Position numbers and translations under genes: made by a program. A model generated the notes under the pieces. The model was not told where the DNA came from. It ran no database searches and saw nothing but the letters and a program-made list of their open reading frames with translations. 64,000 nucleotides of DNA from Tricholoma matsutake (Eukaryota; Basidiomycota; Agaricomycetes; Agaricales; Tricholomataceae): NCBI GenBank assembly GCA_026075535.2, contig AP026549.1:5642001-5706000 (forward strand), read 5' to 3'. Position 1 is the first letter of the stretch; every line of letters starts with the position of its first letter. Shown here one piece after another: positions 22,883-34,786 of the stretch.

Positions 22883-23481
22883 AAATGTCCAAACATGGCC
22901 ACTGGCCAGAAAACCTCTGTTCAACCATCGTACTCATAAGTATGGTTGAGCTCACAGCCTTGTTGAACCTTGCTAAGGAGTGTCCTAATGCCCTTCAGGG
23001 GATTACACTGAAGGGCCTCATGTGCTTTGTTGTTTATACTGGAAAGCTCAAGAACAACATTCTTTTGGTACAATCAGCAGATCATCCCTTGTCGGTGCCT
23101 CCTCCTGTCTTGCCTCTAAGCATTGCAATGTTTTTAGCAAAAGCCTGTGATATGAGCAATGCAGACCAAGTTCACACCTGTTGGAATCTCTTGAAAGATA
23201 TGATATGGGGTGAGGAGCCAGGGGCAGATGATACCGACAATGCAATCTTTGAGCAGCATGGTTATTCAATGGGAATCAGTACATTTCCATTAATTACCAA
23301 CATCAAATCCTCTTTATCTTTGTGTGCTATTACAGCCCCACAGACACTCCATCCTCCACAACATACCTGCCAGAACACTGACTGCTCTCACAACAAACAA
23401 AACCTTACTCTGAAGAAGGCAGAACAATGTCAAGCAGTTCTTTTTACATCCGATCAATGCCAGATGAATCCTGTTGAGTGA
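22883..23481 (+). pseudogene. KDZ transposase N-terminal fragment with CxC5 cysteine cluster
   Basis: The CxC5 cluster is a cysteine-rich module preceding KDZ transposases in basidiomycetes. The frame shows the helical start (MVELTALLNLAK), VPPPVLPLSIAMFLAKACDM, VHTCWNLLKDMIWGEE and FEQHGYSMGI. A clean GT-AG intron (23279-23335) leads into TLHPPQHTCQNTDCSHNK, LTLKKAEQCQAVLFT and a TGA at 23479. The rest of the transposase does not follow. The region downstream holds only a short C-x2-C remnant, so this is a truncated copy, different from the KDZ gene at 51-59 kb. Confidence 0.6.
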
Positions 23482-24249
23482 AAGTCTAGTTGAGTTCAAT
23501 CAAGTGAGAATTGTGGAGGTTCTTACAAAGCAGGTAAATTATATTCGATAGGTGTAGCCTTTGAATAACAGTACCAAAAGGGTAAGAAGCCGAAGACAAT
23601 GCGCTTACCTGTGTTGCTTGTGAGAGATGTGGGAGTTGAGAAGAAGCAACACAGGACCCCTAGTCACAATCAAACTGTCTTATACCCAGCATCTGCTAGC
23701 CCCTAGCACCATGGCATGGACCATGCAAAAAGAGGAGGTTTGAGTGATGCTCTGTGCAGATAGCGGTGCTAGTTGCGTGATTTTGAGTTGGTGCAGAGGC
23801 CTACAAAAAGGCTCCTTACCTTTGGAACCTGCCTTTACAATGACCAGCGATTGTTTCCTATGCTACAAATTAGGCAGGTGTGATGTGACACAACATGTTT
23901 CTAATCTTGCTCCCTGAACCAATTTTACGAAGTCTGTTGCAATGCAGGGTGTAGTTTCAGTGAATGGCTATCACCAGACCTTGGGATAGGGTGTAAGATA
24001 TAGGTTCCCAAAAAAGAAATCCTGAACAGAGTACTTTGTTCTCATTATCTTCATATCAAATTTCAGTTTTCTCTCACATTTGCCTTAGAGGACATCTCTT
24101 ATTCTATTCACAAGCTCAATCACTCTGTGGGTCTGGTTATACATATGTCTGAGCTACATGGTGGATATTACAAAAAGTCCAAGGCAATTTACACAGAATT
24201 GGAGCTGTCAAGGTCATTTGGGTCATTGACTCAGATGTGTCAAAGAGGC
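23482..24249. other. no gene seen
   Basis: Non-coding or fully degraded sequence after the KDZ fragment. A 25-base stretch ending at 24264 (GTCAAAGAGGCATGAATGAC and its neighbours) recurs at 60276-60300 directly left of the CACTG MITE, marking a dispersed repeat. Confidence 0.35.
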
Positions 24250-24911
24250 ATGAATGACTGTACCCCAGAAATGGGGAATGAATCCAAATAATTGAGGCAA
24301 TTCACATAAGCAAAGTTGTAGGCGAGAGGCAAGTCAGTCATCAATCAGAACTATAGGTGAACTGTGGTCAATCAAAGTGTTGACATGCAGGTGCTCAGAA
24401 GAAGAAGGGTTGTCAATGGTACAGTGCCAGACTAGGTGGGGAATGCTAAAAGGAATGCAGTTACTCACCAAATCATTGGAGTCACAAGATAAATCTCCAT
24501 TGTTCCCCAATAAAATGTTGTGTTCATTGGTGGGGGCACTGATAAACGGGACAGGATATGTGGTCATCCCCATGACAGCTGCTACAGGCATCAGCAGTGC
24601 CACACTTGAAGGAGGTGGAGGCAACATTGCAGTTACAGAGGTGACAGGCAACAACAACTCATTGGCAGGGACCAGAAGCTGCACCATCCCAAAGCATTTG
24701 CACACAATGTTGATGGAATTTGTGCTGTGTTCAACATAGCTGTCTCTGACTGGGAATTCACAGACATGTCCAGTTGTGACATAAAAGTTTCTGCACTTCT
24801 TGCAGCTGCTGTGAGTGGCCAGGTATCAGTGTTCTTGTTCTGTGAGTTTAGGAGGTCTGCCTTGGTGAGCAGATAAAAGGGAGGTGGAAGGTGCTGCCTT
24901 GGTTCCAGCAT
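24250..24911 (-). pseudogene. possible gag/aspartic-protease fragment of a gypsy-like retroelement
   Basis: The minus-strand frame 24334-24705 reads YPVPFISAPTNEHNILLG, then IPHLVWHCTIDNPSSS, and NTLIDHSSPIVLIDD at its end. The last block has the shape of a retroelement aspartic protease active site (LID-x-x-S with a following V-L-I), with His-Ser in place of the usual Ser/Thr-Gly. The preceding minus frame (24633-24911) reads FYLLTKADLLNSQ and may be gag. No RT follows. The identification rests on this resemblance alone. Confidence 0.35.
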
Positions 24912-25352
24912 TTGTGCTTGAACATTAGTCTGTGCTTGAGGACATCAGGAAAACATGAGGGTTGTCTTTGGGCATCTTTGGGGTCTTTGGAAAGACCTAA
25001 AGATCTCAAAGACATTAATACCTCACATCTTTTGGGAGACAGGTACAAATTCTTTCAGAGACCCGGTCATCTTTGTGAGACTTCTGAGAATCTTTCAAAG
25101 ATGAACACAGAGCTTTGTGAAGACAATCTTTGGCTTTACATGATATCTTTACAAGTCTTTTAATCATGCTTATCATACTGCAGATGCACAAAAATCAATC
25201 TTATTCAAGCACTGTGTAAACAGTACTAGTAGATAACTACAACATCTGAGATATAAATAAACCTCTGTGGTGGAGCTTGCTTCCATCCCACTGCAATCAT
25301 TCAATCTCATGTCTATCCAATCCTTCATTGCCTCTACACACTTCCTTGTTGG

Positions 25353-25806
25353 TGCACCTGAGAACCCCGTTTTGATGGTCTGGCTAAGGATGTGGGATGC
25401 TGGTGATAGCGATCAGGCGTTCATGTAGGTCTGTAGACTAATGTGAGCACTTCATGCTTTGAAATGAACAGAAAAATGAAAACATGCACCTCTTCTCAAT
25501 GCACCCAAGAACCCCATTTTGATAGTCTAGCTAAGGATGTGGGATGCTAGTGACAGCAATCAGGCATTCATGTAGGTAGTAGGTCTGTAGACTAATGTGA
25601 GCACTTCATGCTTTGAAACAAACAGAAAAATGAAGATACACACCTCTTCTCAATGCACCCGAGAACCCCATTTCAACGATCTGGCTAAGGATGTTGAATG
25701 CTGGTGATGGCGATCAGGTGTTCATGTAGGTAGTAGGTCAGTAGACTAATGTGAGCACTTCACACTTTGAAACAAACAGAAAAATGAAAATATGCACCTC
25801 TTCTCA
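25353..25806 (+). repeat. three tandem copies of a ~150-bp unit
   Basis: Units begin TGCACC(T/C)..GAGAACCCC at 25353, 25500 and 25654 (147, 154 and about 152 bp). Each contains CTGGCTAAGGATGT, GCGATCAGG and GACTAATGTGAGCACTTCA. Differences are mostly transitions, plus a GTAGGTAGTAG indel. Confidence 0.85.
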
Positions 25807-26664
25807 AATACTCATGTGGATGACCTTGTTGGGTTTACAGGGCATACCTAGGGTATCGTCGATGTTGGATTGGTGGTGTGTCAATTTTAGGGCACTAGTG
25901 CTGCTCACCCCTCCTTCACAATCAACTTGTCCATCGAAGAGATTGTAGCAGTCAAAATACTTACAATTTACTTCTCCCTTGACTGCCAACTTGGGAGCAC
26001 TCTTGCCTTTGATGACCCATTACATGCTTGTCGATTGTGCCATTCAACATGACCCTCAATATTTTGAGGGCTGGGCTATACATGTCCCAACACAAATAAC
26101 ACAGAGCAACATGCTCTGGCCACTGAAAGTGATGGAGAGGAGAATGCTAAGTGTGGGTGGCATGGACACAAGGTAAGTGGAAGGTAGTGGTGGGTGGGCC
26201 ATGCAGTGGTGGGAGTACGAAGATAAGTCCTGTTGAAAACCCAAGATCAACTATGCATGTGACTGTTGATTGTTGAAAATGTGGTCACATCCATCATGTG
26301 ATCCTTGCCCATTCTTATCGATCATTAAAAGCTTGCATCTGGTACTAGGTAGCAACATATTTATTGCTTGCAGGCCTCATTGTGGAGGAGGGGTTTCCCA
26401 TCAATGATGAGGTTCCAGTACCAGTGAAGATCCCGAGATGGCAGCCTTGAAGTTCCAAGGGCTTATGTGTTTTGCAGGAGAAACAACTCATCGCCAAGGG
26501 CGAGCATTAGAGGGATGCAACTACATCACACCCTGGAAGGATGAATGCCTCGTTGTGGTGATGAGGGCTTGTGTCAACAACAATTTGGTGTAGGAAGTGA
26601 TCACCATGATGGTGGGGGTAGGAAAGAGGTAATCTGAGTCTGATCTATTGAGAGAAGACAAAGC

Positions 26665-26826
26665 GGTGGCCAATAACCACATTATGGAAAATACTTGTAA
26701 TGTAAAAATAAATAAAAATCACCTGTGATATAGTCAAGGTAGTGACCAATATCCACATTGCAGATGGAACACAGTCAAGGCAGTGGCCAATATCCACGTT
26801 ATGGAAGAATCTTGTAATGTAAAAAT
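26665..26826 (+). repeat. imperfect direct repeats of a ~40-base unit
   Basis: The stretch with GTGGCCAATA, CCACATTATGGAA and TTGTAATGTAAAAAT near 26665-26706 recurs at 26784-26826. A partial third copy lies between (GTGACCAATATCCACATTG). Confidence 0.6.
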
Positions 26827-27487
26827 GGAAGTTGACCAACTCACCTGTTTCCCTCTTCATGATGAAACAAGCAGTGGACATTGAGGTGGTTACTGGAGGT
26901 GGTCTCTGATTGGCACTGGCACTGGAAGTCTAGAGCTATGAGATGCAGCCTTGTTGGCTTGCTCTGAGTCATCGTTCAAGTTCAAGGTAACCATGACAAG
27001 TCACAAATATCAACAAGCCAAATCATGGTTCAGCATTTACCACAACAATATCATGGACATTTTCCCACAGCACACTAAACTGGGAAACAAATGTCGTTCT
27101 ATAAATAGAACTCAGAACAAAAAGTCCAAGCACTTTGGGTAAGTAGAAGACACAAACTTGAAAGCCTCAAAAGTCCAAAGGAAAAGTCCCAAAAGTTGTG
27201 AAAGTGAAAGTGAAAGCCCTGACAAAAAGACAAAGGAGCAAAAGTTCAGAGTAAAAGACCTTGGAGTTTTGCTGATGCTAGTCACAACAATCTCCTCCCA
27301 GTACACATTCCCAACCAAAGACCTCGAGGTAAGAAAGATCAACCTTTTGACTCAAAGACCTGAAAGCCTCACCTTATATATTAAAGATTCACACCCAAAG
27401 ACAAAGGCCTTGAAAGACCTCCTTTGCCCTCAGAGATGTGGTTCCCTGAGACAAAGACACCAAAGATCACCCTTATGTTTTCCTGAT

Positions 27488-29004
27488 GGATGTGTATATG
27501 GAGCTCAGTGTGCAGCATCAGCCAATCCAGCTGCAGAACCAATGCATTTCAACTTTTGTACAGCCTCTTCAGCCTCCTTTTGTTGAGACATCGCTTCCAA
27601 GTTCTCAGTATTGAGAACTTGGTCTTTATCCTCAACTTCTGCCAATGATTTGGACATCCTGATATCTATTATAGCAGTGATCTGCAGTCGGGGTTCAAAA
27701 TACCTTGACACAGCCTTTATTTCTATATTTATCTCTAGTGTAAAATCAACTGACCAGCTTGACTATGGCTAACTTCGTAGTTATGCATCATGAATGACAT
27801 TGGTCTCCTTCTTGTGCATTGGATTGAATCAACTTTCAAGCTTTCAAGCCATTATCAAAGTCATTGAACCTGTGTGAATTTCAGTTATCATCCAACTGCT
27901 TGGGAAGGCTGGACTCCATGTAGGACCTTTGGCTAAATGTTGAACATGCTGGAGCAATATATTTTACATGAAGAGCATGGGAGGCTGCAAGAGAATCACT
28001 TGTGAGGGGTTTTGGCAATCGCCAGGTGGATGAGGACAAAGAGAAGATGAAGAAGGATTGGAACATTTTGATAAGGCTTTTGGTCAATGTTCATCCACCT
28101 GGTGGACTGACCAGATTTCGGGCTATTCATCTTCGCTAGAAGAGACTGTCATGGTCAGAAATCCCCCATCCTTCAGGAGAAGCTCAAACAAGTGGTCACA
28201 ACCAAGGTTAAGACTCGCACTCAAAATACGACATAGAACTCAGCACTGGCACCTTTGTTATCCCTGGTTTGCCAATAACCCAATATTGTTTTTCATATAT
28301 TGAATTATTGTCCTTACAGATCAGTATGGTGTGCTAGGACCTGATGATATACCAATTAAAAGTTCTCCTCGACATCTCAAAACTGCCAAAGGCTTGCTAA
28401 TGGACATCATTTCTTGGGATGTTTTGGTATGTTGATCTGGAATCCAAGTCGCAAAAGCCTAACACAAATTATATGTAGATGACTCAAAATCTGTGCAACT
28501 CGCCTATGGATGTTGGTGAGATAAAATCTGAGTACTCATACATAAACTAGTTTGACATCATGAGTAAGTGATTATGATGGCGATACTGCCATCGTCATCT
28601 GGATGCCTGACATTGTCCAGCCATTCAAAAATGCCAATGAGAAATATTCAATCAAACCTGAAGGCTTAGACCATTGTTTCTCTGGCGGCAATGAATTCTA
28701 GAACTTTAACAGTGTTGCATTCCCCTGAGGAAACAGTTTTGGCTATGCAGCAATGTTTGTTTGGGAGTCTTGCTGATACTTCCATCATGGGCATCTACTC
28801 TACAATGGACGATAACACCCTGTACAATCTAGGGTATAACACCCTCATACAAATTGGCTTGCCTACAAGTGAGTCTGTTCTATTCATAAAAACTTGAAGT
28901 GTTCTGAAATGTGTTATGACAGTTTTTCAAAGTTCTTGATGGTACCAGCGTGAATCAGACGCAAATCGGCTATGGTGAGTGGGTGACCAAGTGAGCTGAA
29001 TATA
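27488..29004. other. no recognisable gene
   Basis: Scattered short frames on both strands, such as 27505-27711 minus (Glu/Lys-rich) and 28691-28897 plus, without splice-supported extension or known family. Possibly decayed transposon or gene sequence. Confidence 0.35.
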
Positions 29005-29012
29005 TGCACATT

Positions 29013-29830
29013 TAGTGTTTACAGGTCCAGTTCAGTCCAGTTTTTTATGTCTAAATGGGGCAACTGCAACCGCAACCAGTCCAAGACTGACCCAGATATT
29101 GCTGAACTGCAACTGGACTGCATAGGACTGGTCCATATCAGTCCATGGACCGGAAAAAACCAGTTCAAACCGACTTTTTGTTGTAAAATTTGTTGTACCA
29201 ATATAACCCATATATTTCTCAACAACTATTAACCAGACCATCTCACCATTACACAAGCAGTTGGATATTGTAATTTCCCGGTGACTGGTCCAACTGTTAA
29301 GAGATTTCATTAAGATCTGACAGAGATATGACCAAAACAAAAGTACATTGTATTCCATGTTGTAGTTTGTAGTTTGTAGTTACAACTTGTTAGGGCTGTT
29401 AAATGAATCAAATACACATGGTATAGATGTTTATGTATGTTATTCCTTTGCCTTGGATAATGTCCAATTGTGCCCAACATTTTTGTAGCACAAGGTATAA
29501 ACAGTACAGTCACAGCTGCTCAAATGAGATCAAAATACTCACATCAAAATGTATTTTGTCATATCTCTCTCAGTTCTCAACCATTTTTGATGGTCCAAGG
29601 AGCGGAATTGAAGCCATTATGTGTGGGAATTAGGGGGTATAGTGCATGTGACATATAAACCGGTTCGGATTGGTTTTCATTGGTTCAATGATATTTTTCA
29701 AAGCAAAAGACTGGCAACTGGACTGCAAAAGACTGGTCCTATAAATAGCCACCTGACAAACCGGACTTCAGTTCAGTTCAGTCCAGTTTCGGTCTTTTTC
29801 TGGTTTGTAGGACTGGACCTTTGAACACTA
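29013..29830. mobile_element. hAT-type non-autonomous element 1
   Basis: Ends TAGTGTTTACAGGTCCAG and (reverse complement of the other end) TAGTGTTCAAAGGTCCAG, with subterminal GGTCCAGT/ACTGGACC repeats. The 8-bp duplication TGCACATT lies at 29005-29012 and 29831-29838. An 8-bp duplication with TAG-starting ends fits the hAT superfamily. No transposase frame is seen in the 818 bp. Confidence 0.8.
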
Positions 29831-30285
29831 TGCACATTTATTTTTTGTGATGTCAGAACTACTCATGTTAGTTTTCTGTGAGTCTCAGTACCTCTTGTGC
29901 TTTCTCTCTGTGGTAGGAGCATCCTATGGTCCTTTCCCAGCATCTACTGCCATCACTATGCTCACCAATGCTGTCTCAGCAGCATCAGGTGACCCATTTG
30001 CATTGTCTGCACCTCTATTACTAGTGCACACTCTCTAGCATTACAAAGATAAGGCAAAAACTTGTAAGTACCAACTTCCTCTGATTCCATGTCTGTGCTT
30101 ACAAAGCTCCAAGTAGAATGTTCAACAGCAAAGAAGTCATCAAGCACATAAATGGTTAGTGTTGCCATGAAGAGGGTATGGACATGTTTCATCCTCTTTG
30201 TGAACGGTGATGTTGCATTGTGGAAGGTGTTTCATAAGAAGTGCAACATTAGAAATGTACATCAGAGCTGTTGAGAACTCAGATC

Positions 30286-31731
30286 TAGTGTTTGAAGGTC
30301 CGGTTTGGTCCAGTTTTTTCCCACTTTGGGCTCAAACCGGAACTGGAACCGGTTCCATGACATTCCAAAACTACATACAACTGGACCAAACTGCACAAAA
30401 CCAGTTTGTTGTGGTCCAACCCGACCCAACTATCAGTTGTAGCCAGTTTGACCACAACCAGTTGTCTACCGACTGAGGTTGGTCTAAACTGAGTTTATGT
30501 AGATAAAATAATACTATTTTAAGCCTAAATAAAGCCCCTCACAGGCGGGGGCCTGTGAGCGAGCATGTAGGTAGCACAGTAAAAAAAACAATATACCCCC
30601 TACCTCACAGGATGTGCAAGGGAAGGGGGTCAGTTAGTAAATGTATCAAATGAATGAAAAAAATCCTCCTGCACTTGAAGCAGGAAGGGGTGGTGTCGTC
30701 ATCCCTCATCTCCTAGCCGCTGCCCTTGCCAGTGTCATTGTCGTTGTCATTGTACTAGTTGTCATGGTGGCCGTTGTTGCCACTGTCCTTGTCCTTGTTG
30801 TCAAGCCGTCGCCATCATCCTTGTCATTGCTGGTTGTTGTTGTTGTGTTGGCCCCATTGGTGACGTGGTGTTTTCCCTATGAGCGCAGGGTGGAGGCAGC
30901 CGGGTGTCATTAAGACCTGTTACCACCCTGCAAGCAGATGCTCACAGCGGCAGTGTAGGGCACAGGTGTGGGGTGTTGGTTCAGGCCTCATTGCTACCAG
31001 TAAGTAAGAACCTGATAAAAAAAGTAGGAAAGTTAGTTAGTTGAAAAAAGAAGGAATGTGGCTCTACTCGTCATTAGCCACTGTGTTGTTGCTCTGTCAT
31101 CCACCCTGTGAGCAGGGGCTCACAGCAGTGGCATATATGGGTGGACATGGGTGCCGTGTTGATGCTGTCTCGTTGTTACAACATAGTTAGAGCCTAAAAA
31201 AGAAAAGATTAGATTAGTTAGTTGAAAAAAGAATATCAAAAATCATTACCTGGGGCCCAAACAACAGCTGTTGTTGTTTGGGCCCATGCTTTGGAGCGTT
31301 ATCCAATGGGGGGAGTGGTAGCGACAGTGGTTGTTGATGTTGACATAGCATGGCAGTGGTAAATGAAAGTAGCACCACATTTTTGTTTGGGTGTGCAAAT
31401 ATGACTAAATGGTCCATGTGCAGCCTCAGGGTATATAAACCCTTACTTTTTATGTTCTTTTCTCTTGGGTATGCCCATTATTATGCTTTATTTTAGTTAT
31501 TATGAATCTACTTTTACATATAGTGTAGTAAATAAATCTATGGACTAGGAGTCAGTTTGAACTGGTTAGAACTGGTTTCCATCGGTTTTAAATAAATATA
31601 AATTCAGTGCAACCGCAACCGATAGGCTAAGGAAATGAGAGCAACCACAACCACAAAAAGACTAAACCGCAGTTCAGTTCAGTCTGGTTTTGGTTTTTTT
31701 CCAGTTCGATGAACTGGACTTTCAAACACTA
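30286..31731. mobile_element. hAT-type non-autonomous element 2
   Basis: Same TAGTGTTTGAAGGTCC / TAGTGTTTGAAAGTCC ends and AACCGG/CCGGTT-rich subterminal blocks as element 1. The 8-bp duplication CTCAGATC lies at 30278-30285 and 31732-31739. Its middle (about 30530-31440) is a copy of the hairpin-rich repeat also found at 5140-6320, so it is either a captured cargo or a later insertion. Confidence 0.8.
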
Positions 31732-31764
31732 CTCAGATCTGCCATGCTTCAAGCAGCGGCTTGC

Positions 31765-32493
31765 TCAAACCAGTTCCTTGTGCACCTTATCATCCAGTTT
31801 AATCAACAGCTGTGCAAACATCTCCAAACACATCTCAGCCTTCCATGCTGAGGCTTCTGTGACTGTTGTGGCATCTGCATCTTCAGTGGGCTCATTTTCA
31901 TTATCTGTGTCAGAGTTGAAGTCATGTTTCTCTTTGTAATAGTCATAGGCAACAAGTAAGTCAAGTGACAGGTTCACCTTGATCTGTGTTCAGAGTTGGA
32001 TTGGAGAGTGGTGTTTTGTGTTTTTGAGCCAAAGATTATCATGTCAAATAGTTGTAGAGAAGTTGCAGAATGAAAGAGACCCCTGTTTGCAGTTCCAGAC
32101 TTTTTTTCTTTTGTGCCAAATCTTTTTCCCAACCCAATGAGAATGCACTTTGCCCATGAAGTCAGCAAACAAGAGGAATTCATAATAGGTCTGGGACATC
32201 TGAAACCAGTTACTGAAAAAGTGGGTCTTCAAAGAATAGGGTATATGTACAACATAGTCTGTACTGTCCAAGTTTTCTTTGCTCAAGAAATAGCCGCATG
32301 CAAAATGTTTAAATCTGTGGAGGAGCTCTGCCATCATCAAAATGGATGTGACAGACAGCTGTTTTCTGTTCTTTGGGACCAGCATTGCAAGGCCATTGCT
32401 TGACATCACCAAAATCTTGATGTATGCATCATCTTTGTATTCTGAGTCTGAGAAGTCAATGAAGGTCTCCAGAACCAATTGCAAGAACCACAT
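31765..32493 (-). pseudogene. unrecognised minus-strand coding remnant
   Basis: Two frames appear to belong together. The upstream exon-like frame (32493 to about 32050) encodes FIDFSDSEYKDDAYIKIL, ISMxSNGLAMLVP-like and HFFSNWFQMSQTYYEF segments. After a gap with stops (32050-31980) a second frame (31977-31765) is acidic (YDYYKEKHDFNSDTDN) and helical. The composition looks truly protein-coding and could be one gene with an intron. I do not recognise the family. It begins 34 bp beyond hAT element 2. Confidence 0.35.
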
Positions 32494-33239
32494 GAAAAAA
32501 CAGCAGCAACAGGAGAGCTGGGTGTAGTAGAAGCAGGAGATGCAGGTGGAAGCTTGTGGGGAATCTGGAGTGCATCAGAAAGCAGGTGCAGAAAAAATGG
32601 TGGTAATGTGGGCAGGGAGAAAGCAGGAGAATGCGATGTGGGCAACACAGCTGTGTTCAATGCAATTTGACAGCTCCTACTGCACGTAGTAAGGGTGGCT
32701 GAGACAGAAAGTTGGTGAGACAGTTTGGCAGGGACTGTCAACAGTTCAATATATGCAAGAGTCATTGTTATCAATAAAAAAAGTGTGAGCCTGTCTCCTA
32801 AGTGGAGACAGACAAGCACCAAAAAGGTAAGAGAGAGGAACAAAGGAAAGGAGGAATACCAGAGGACTTACTTCTGATCACACAAAAGTAACAAGACTCA
32901 GCATAGTATTCCTAGAGAGCTAGCTTATTGAGTACAAGATGGTGGTTTGAAGGTAAGAAGCAAGTAAGTAAACAAATCATAACAGTGGTGTGATGTAAGC
33001 TATGCTTACATCAGGTACATGAAGTCTAGAAAAAGGTTGTAGTAGATAGAGACAGTTTGCATTCGTTGTCCAGATTGCATGATGAGAGTGAGGAGGATAT
33101 TTAGGAGAACCACCACAGGGAGAGGAAGACACAAAGGTCTAAGAAGAAGCAAACTTCATTGTTGATTATTTCAGAGGTGTACAGTTCATGGCTCACCTTA
33201 TAGTGAGTCCTACTATTTTTATTTCATTGTAATGACACT

Positions 33240-33840
33240 GATTCTTGCAGGAATGTGGATGAGGATGACATATCTGACATGGAAGATGAATACAATGGTC
33301 ACATTGACCTGATGGACAACTTACCTGAAGATGCCAGGCTAAATTCAGAGCAGAATGAAGTTGTTACTGGAAACTCTGAACTGGATCTCAATGGTGACAG
33401 ACTGTGCCTACCAGGGCTTCAGGCATCCCCAGTCCAAACACCAACCTACTCTAGTCCAACTTCTGAAGCACAGAATCAATCAACCCCAGAGTTGGCTGCA
33501 TCAACATCACATGTAACTGAAGTGATGTATGACCACAAGTTTACACTCTAGTTACATGCATTGGACAAAATCAGAAAGCAAGAGATTTACCAGCAATCTT
33601 GGAGGTATGCACTTGTGGTCAGACCATGACACCGAAAGAGATTTTGAGGGGTGAGTATATCATTAGATGTAGATTTACAGGATGCAAGGCATGATGGATG
33701 AGTGAAAAAGTCCTTGGAAACAGGCCACTAGATCACTGATACATCCAGTACTGTCCACAGTGTGTTGAGCCTAAGTACACCATTACTTGTGAGGCTTGTG
33801 GCCAAGCAATGGTGATGAGACACTTCCTGATTTAGCAGTT
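33240..33840 (+). pseudogene. degraded gene with acidic N-part and Cys-rich finger
   Basis: An acceptor-like CTTGCAG at 33244-33250 precedes an acidic frame (DEDDISDMEDEYNGHIDLMD, to 33551). After a stop and frame change, another frame (about 33600-33830) reads CTCGQTMTPKE, CRFTGCKAWW, YCPQCVEPK, CEACGQAM, a cysteine spacing like a PHD or ribbon-type zinc finger. At least two stops are present. Similar C-terminal fingers occur in repetitive basidiomycete proteins; a specific family is not claimed. Confidence 0.4.
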
Positions 33841-33984
33841 ATTTCCATATTGGGAAGGTAACTCCCACAACCTGTTAGTTCCCTGCTCGATGCTGTTAAA
33901 AAAAATTCAACCTATTTTAATCTTGGAACCCCCTTGATTTTAACTGTGTATGTATATACTGTTTATTAAATTTATTAAATGATA

Positions 33985-34080
33985 TAGAGGGCATGGTGGT
34001 GTAGTAGCACCATCATGTCTGCCAAGATCCATGGTTGACCAGGCACTCATGGGTTCAAACTCCCAACACTTGATGGACTA
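33985..34080 (+). repeat. tRNA-derived SINE-like element
   Basis: A-box-like GGTGGTGTAGTAGC (about 33996) and a good B-box/T-arm (GGGTTCAAACTCCC at about 34051) lie 60 bases apart; the rest of the cloverleaf is not formed. It is followed by degraded sequence without a clear poly-A or poly-T tail. Confidence 0.5.
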
Positions 34081-34601
34081 CAAAGTTGACACCATCAGAC
34101 TTCTGCCACTACTAACATCAGGGAACCAGTACAATGAAGTGGTAGTTGAGGGTTAAGGGTATATGAAATTAGCAATATTGCAACTGGCCATTACTGGGAG
34201 TCACACTAATGGTGACATTGGGACTAAATGGTACAGCTCTGTGGGAATAGATGAAGGAAGAGTGTAAATGTTCTGCCAATAGTTACCCAGGCAGGTCACC
34301 TACTGGCATGTGACCCTGGTTGTAATAGTGGCACCCCAGTCACAAGCACCTGAAAAATAGTAGCATGCTGGTTACCAGGAAAATGGTGTTGGCTGGAAGC
34401 ACTTGGGTTATAATAGTTGCACCCCATTGCTTGGTATCTTGCCTGGTCCAAGTGACAGGTCAAACAAAAAGGGAGAGGGTGCAATTCCCTCCTATGCATC
34501 AGCAAAACTGCAAAAAGTATACATAACCATACCTACCAATGCATAGCTCACAATTGTTTCCATTTTCTCACATGTTGGGTCACCCATGAAAGTGAATAAC
34601 T

Positions 34602-34786
34602 TGGAAAGAAGCTGGAGCTTCCAACACTCAAGGAGACTGAAACATGTTAGGAACTTAGTATATTTTGGGGGAGGAAACTAAGCTAAAATACAAGTACTCG
34701 AGGTATAGACTATATACTACTGGAATAACATGTGATAATGAGTGTGGATGTAGATAAGGTTTGCTGATGTAAGAGACACTCTTGCA
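34602..34786 (-). repeat. solo LTR-like repeat, inverted copy 2
   Basis: Reverse complement of the repeat at 22467-22648, starting TGCAAGAGTGTCTCTTACA on the minus strand. It is about 12 kb from its partner and in opposite orientation, so the two are not the ends of one LTR element. Confidence 0.6.

Larger units (their letters stand above)
24943..27487. mobile_element. putative foldback-like element with CTTTG/CAAAG ends
   Basis: The left end (from 24943) and the reverse complement of the right end (to 27487) share ATCAGGAAAACATRAGGGT followed by repeated TCTTTGG units. The left arm runs to about 25150 and the right arm back to about 27140, both built from CTTTG or CAAAG motifs spaced about 8-12 bases. 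The interior holds the tandem repeats at 25353 and no recognised transposase. No site duplication was found. Confidence 0.4.

Noticed and set aside
30641..30913. Val/Leu-rich plus-strand frame resembling a membrane protein
   Set aside because: It lies in the G/T-rich hairpin repeat inside hAT element 2; the hydrophobicity comes from GTTGTC-type low complexity.
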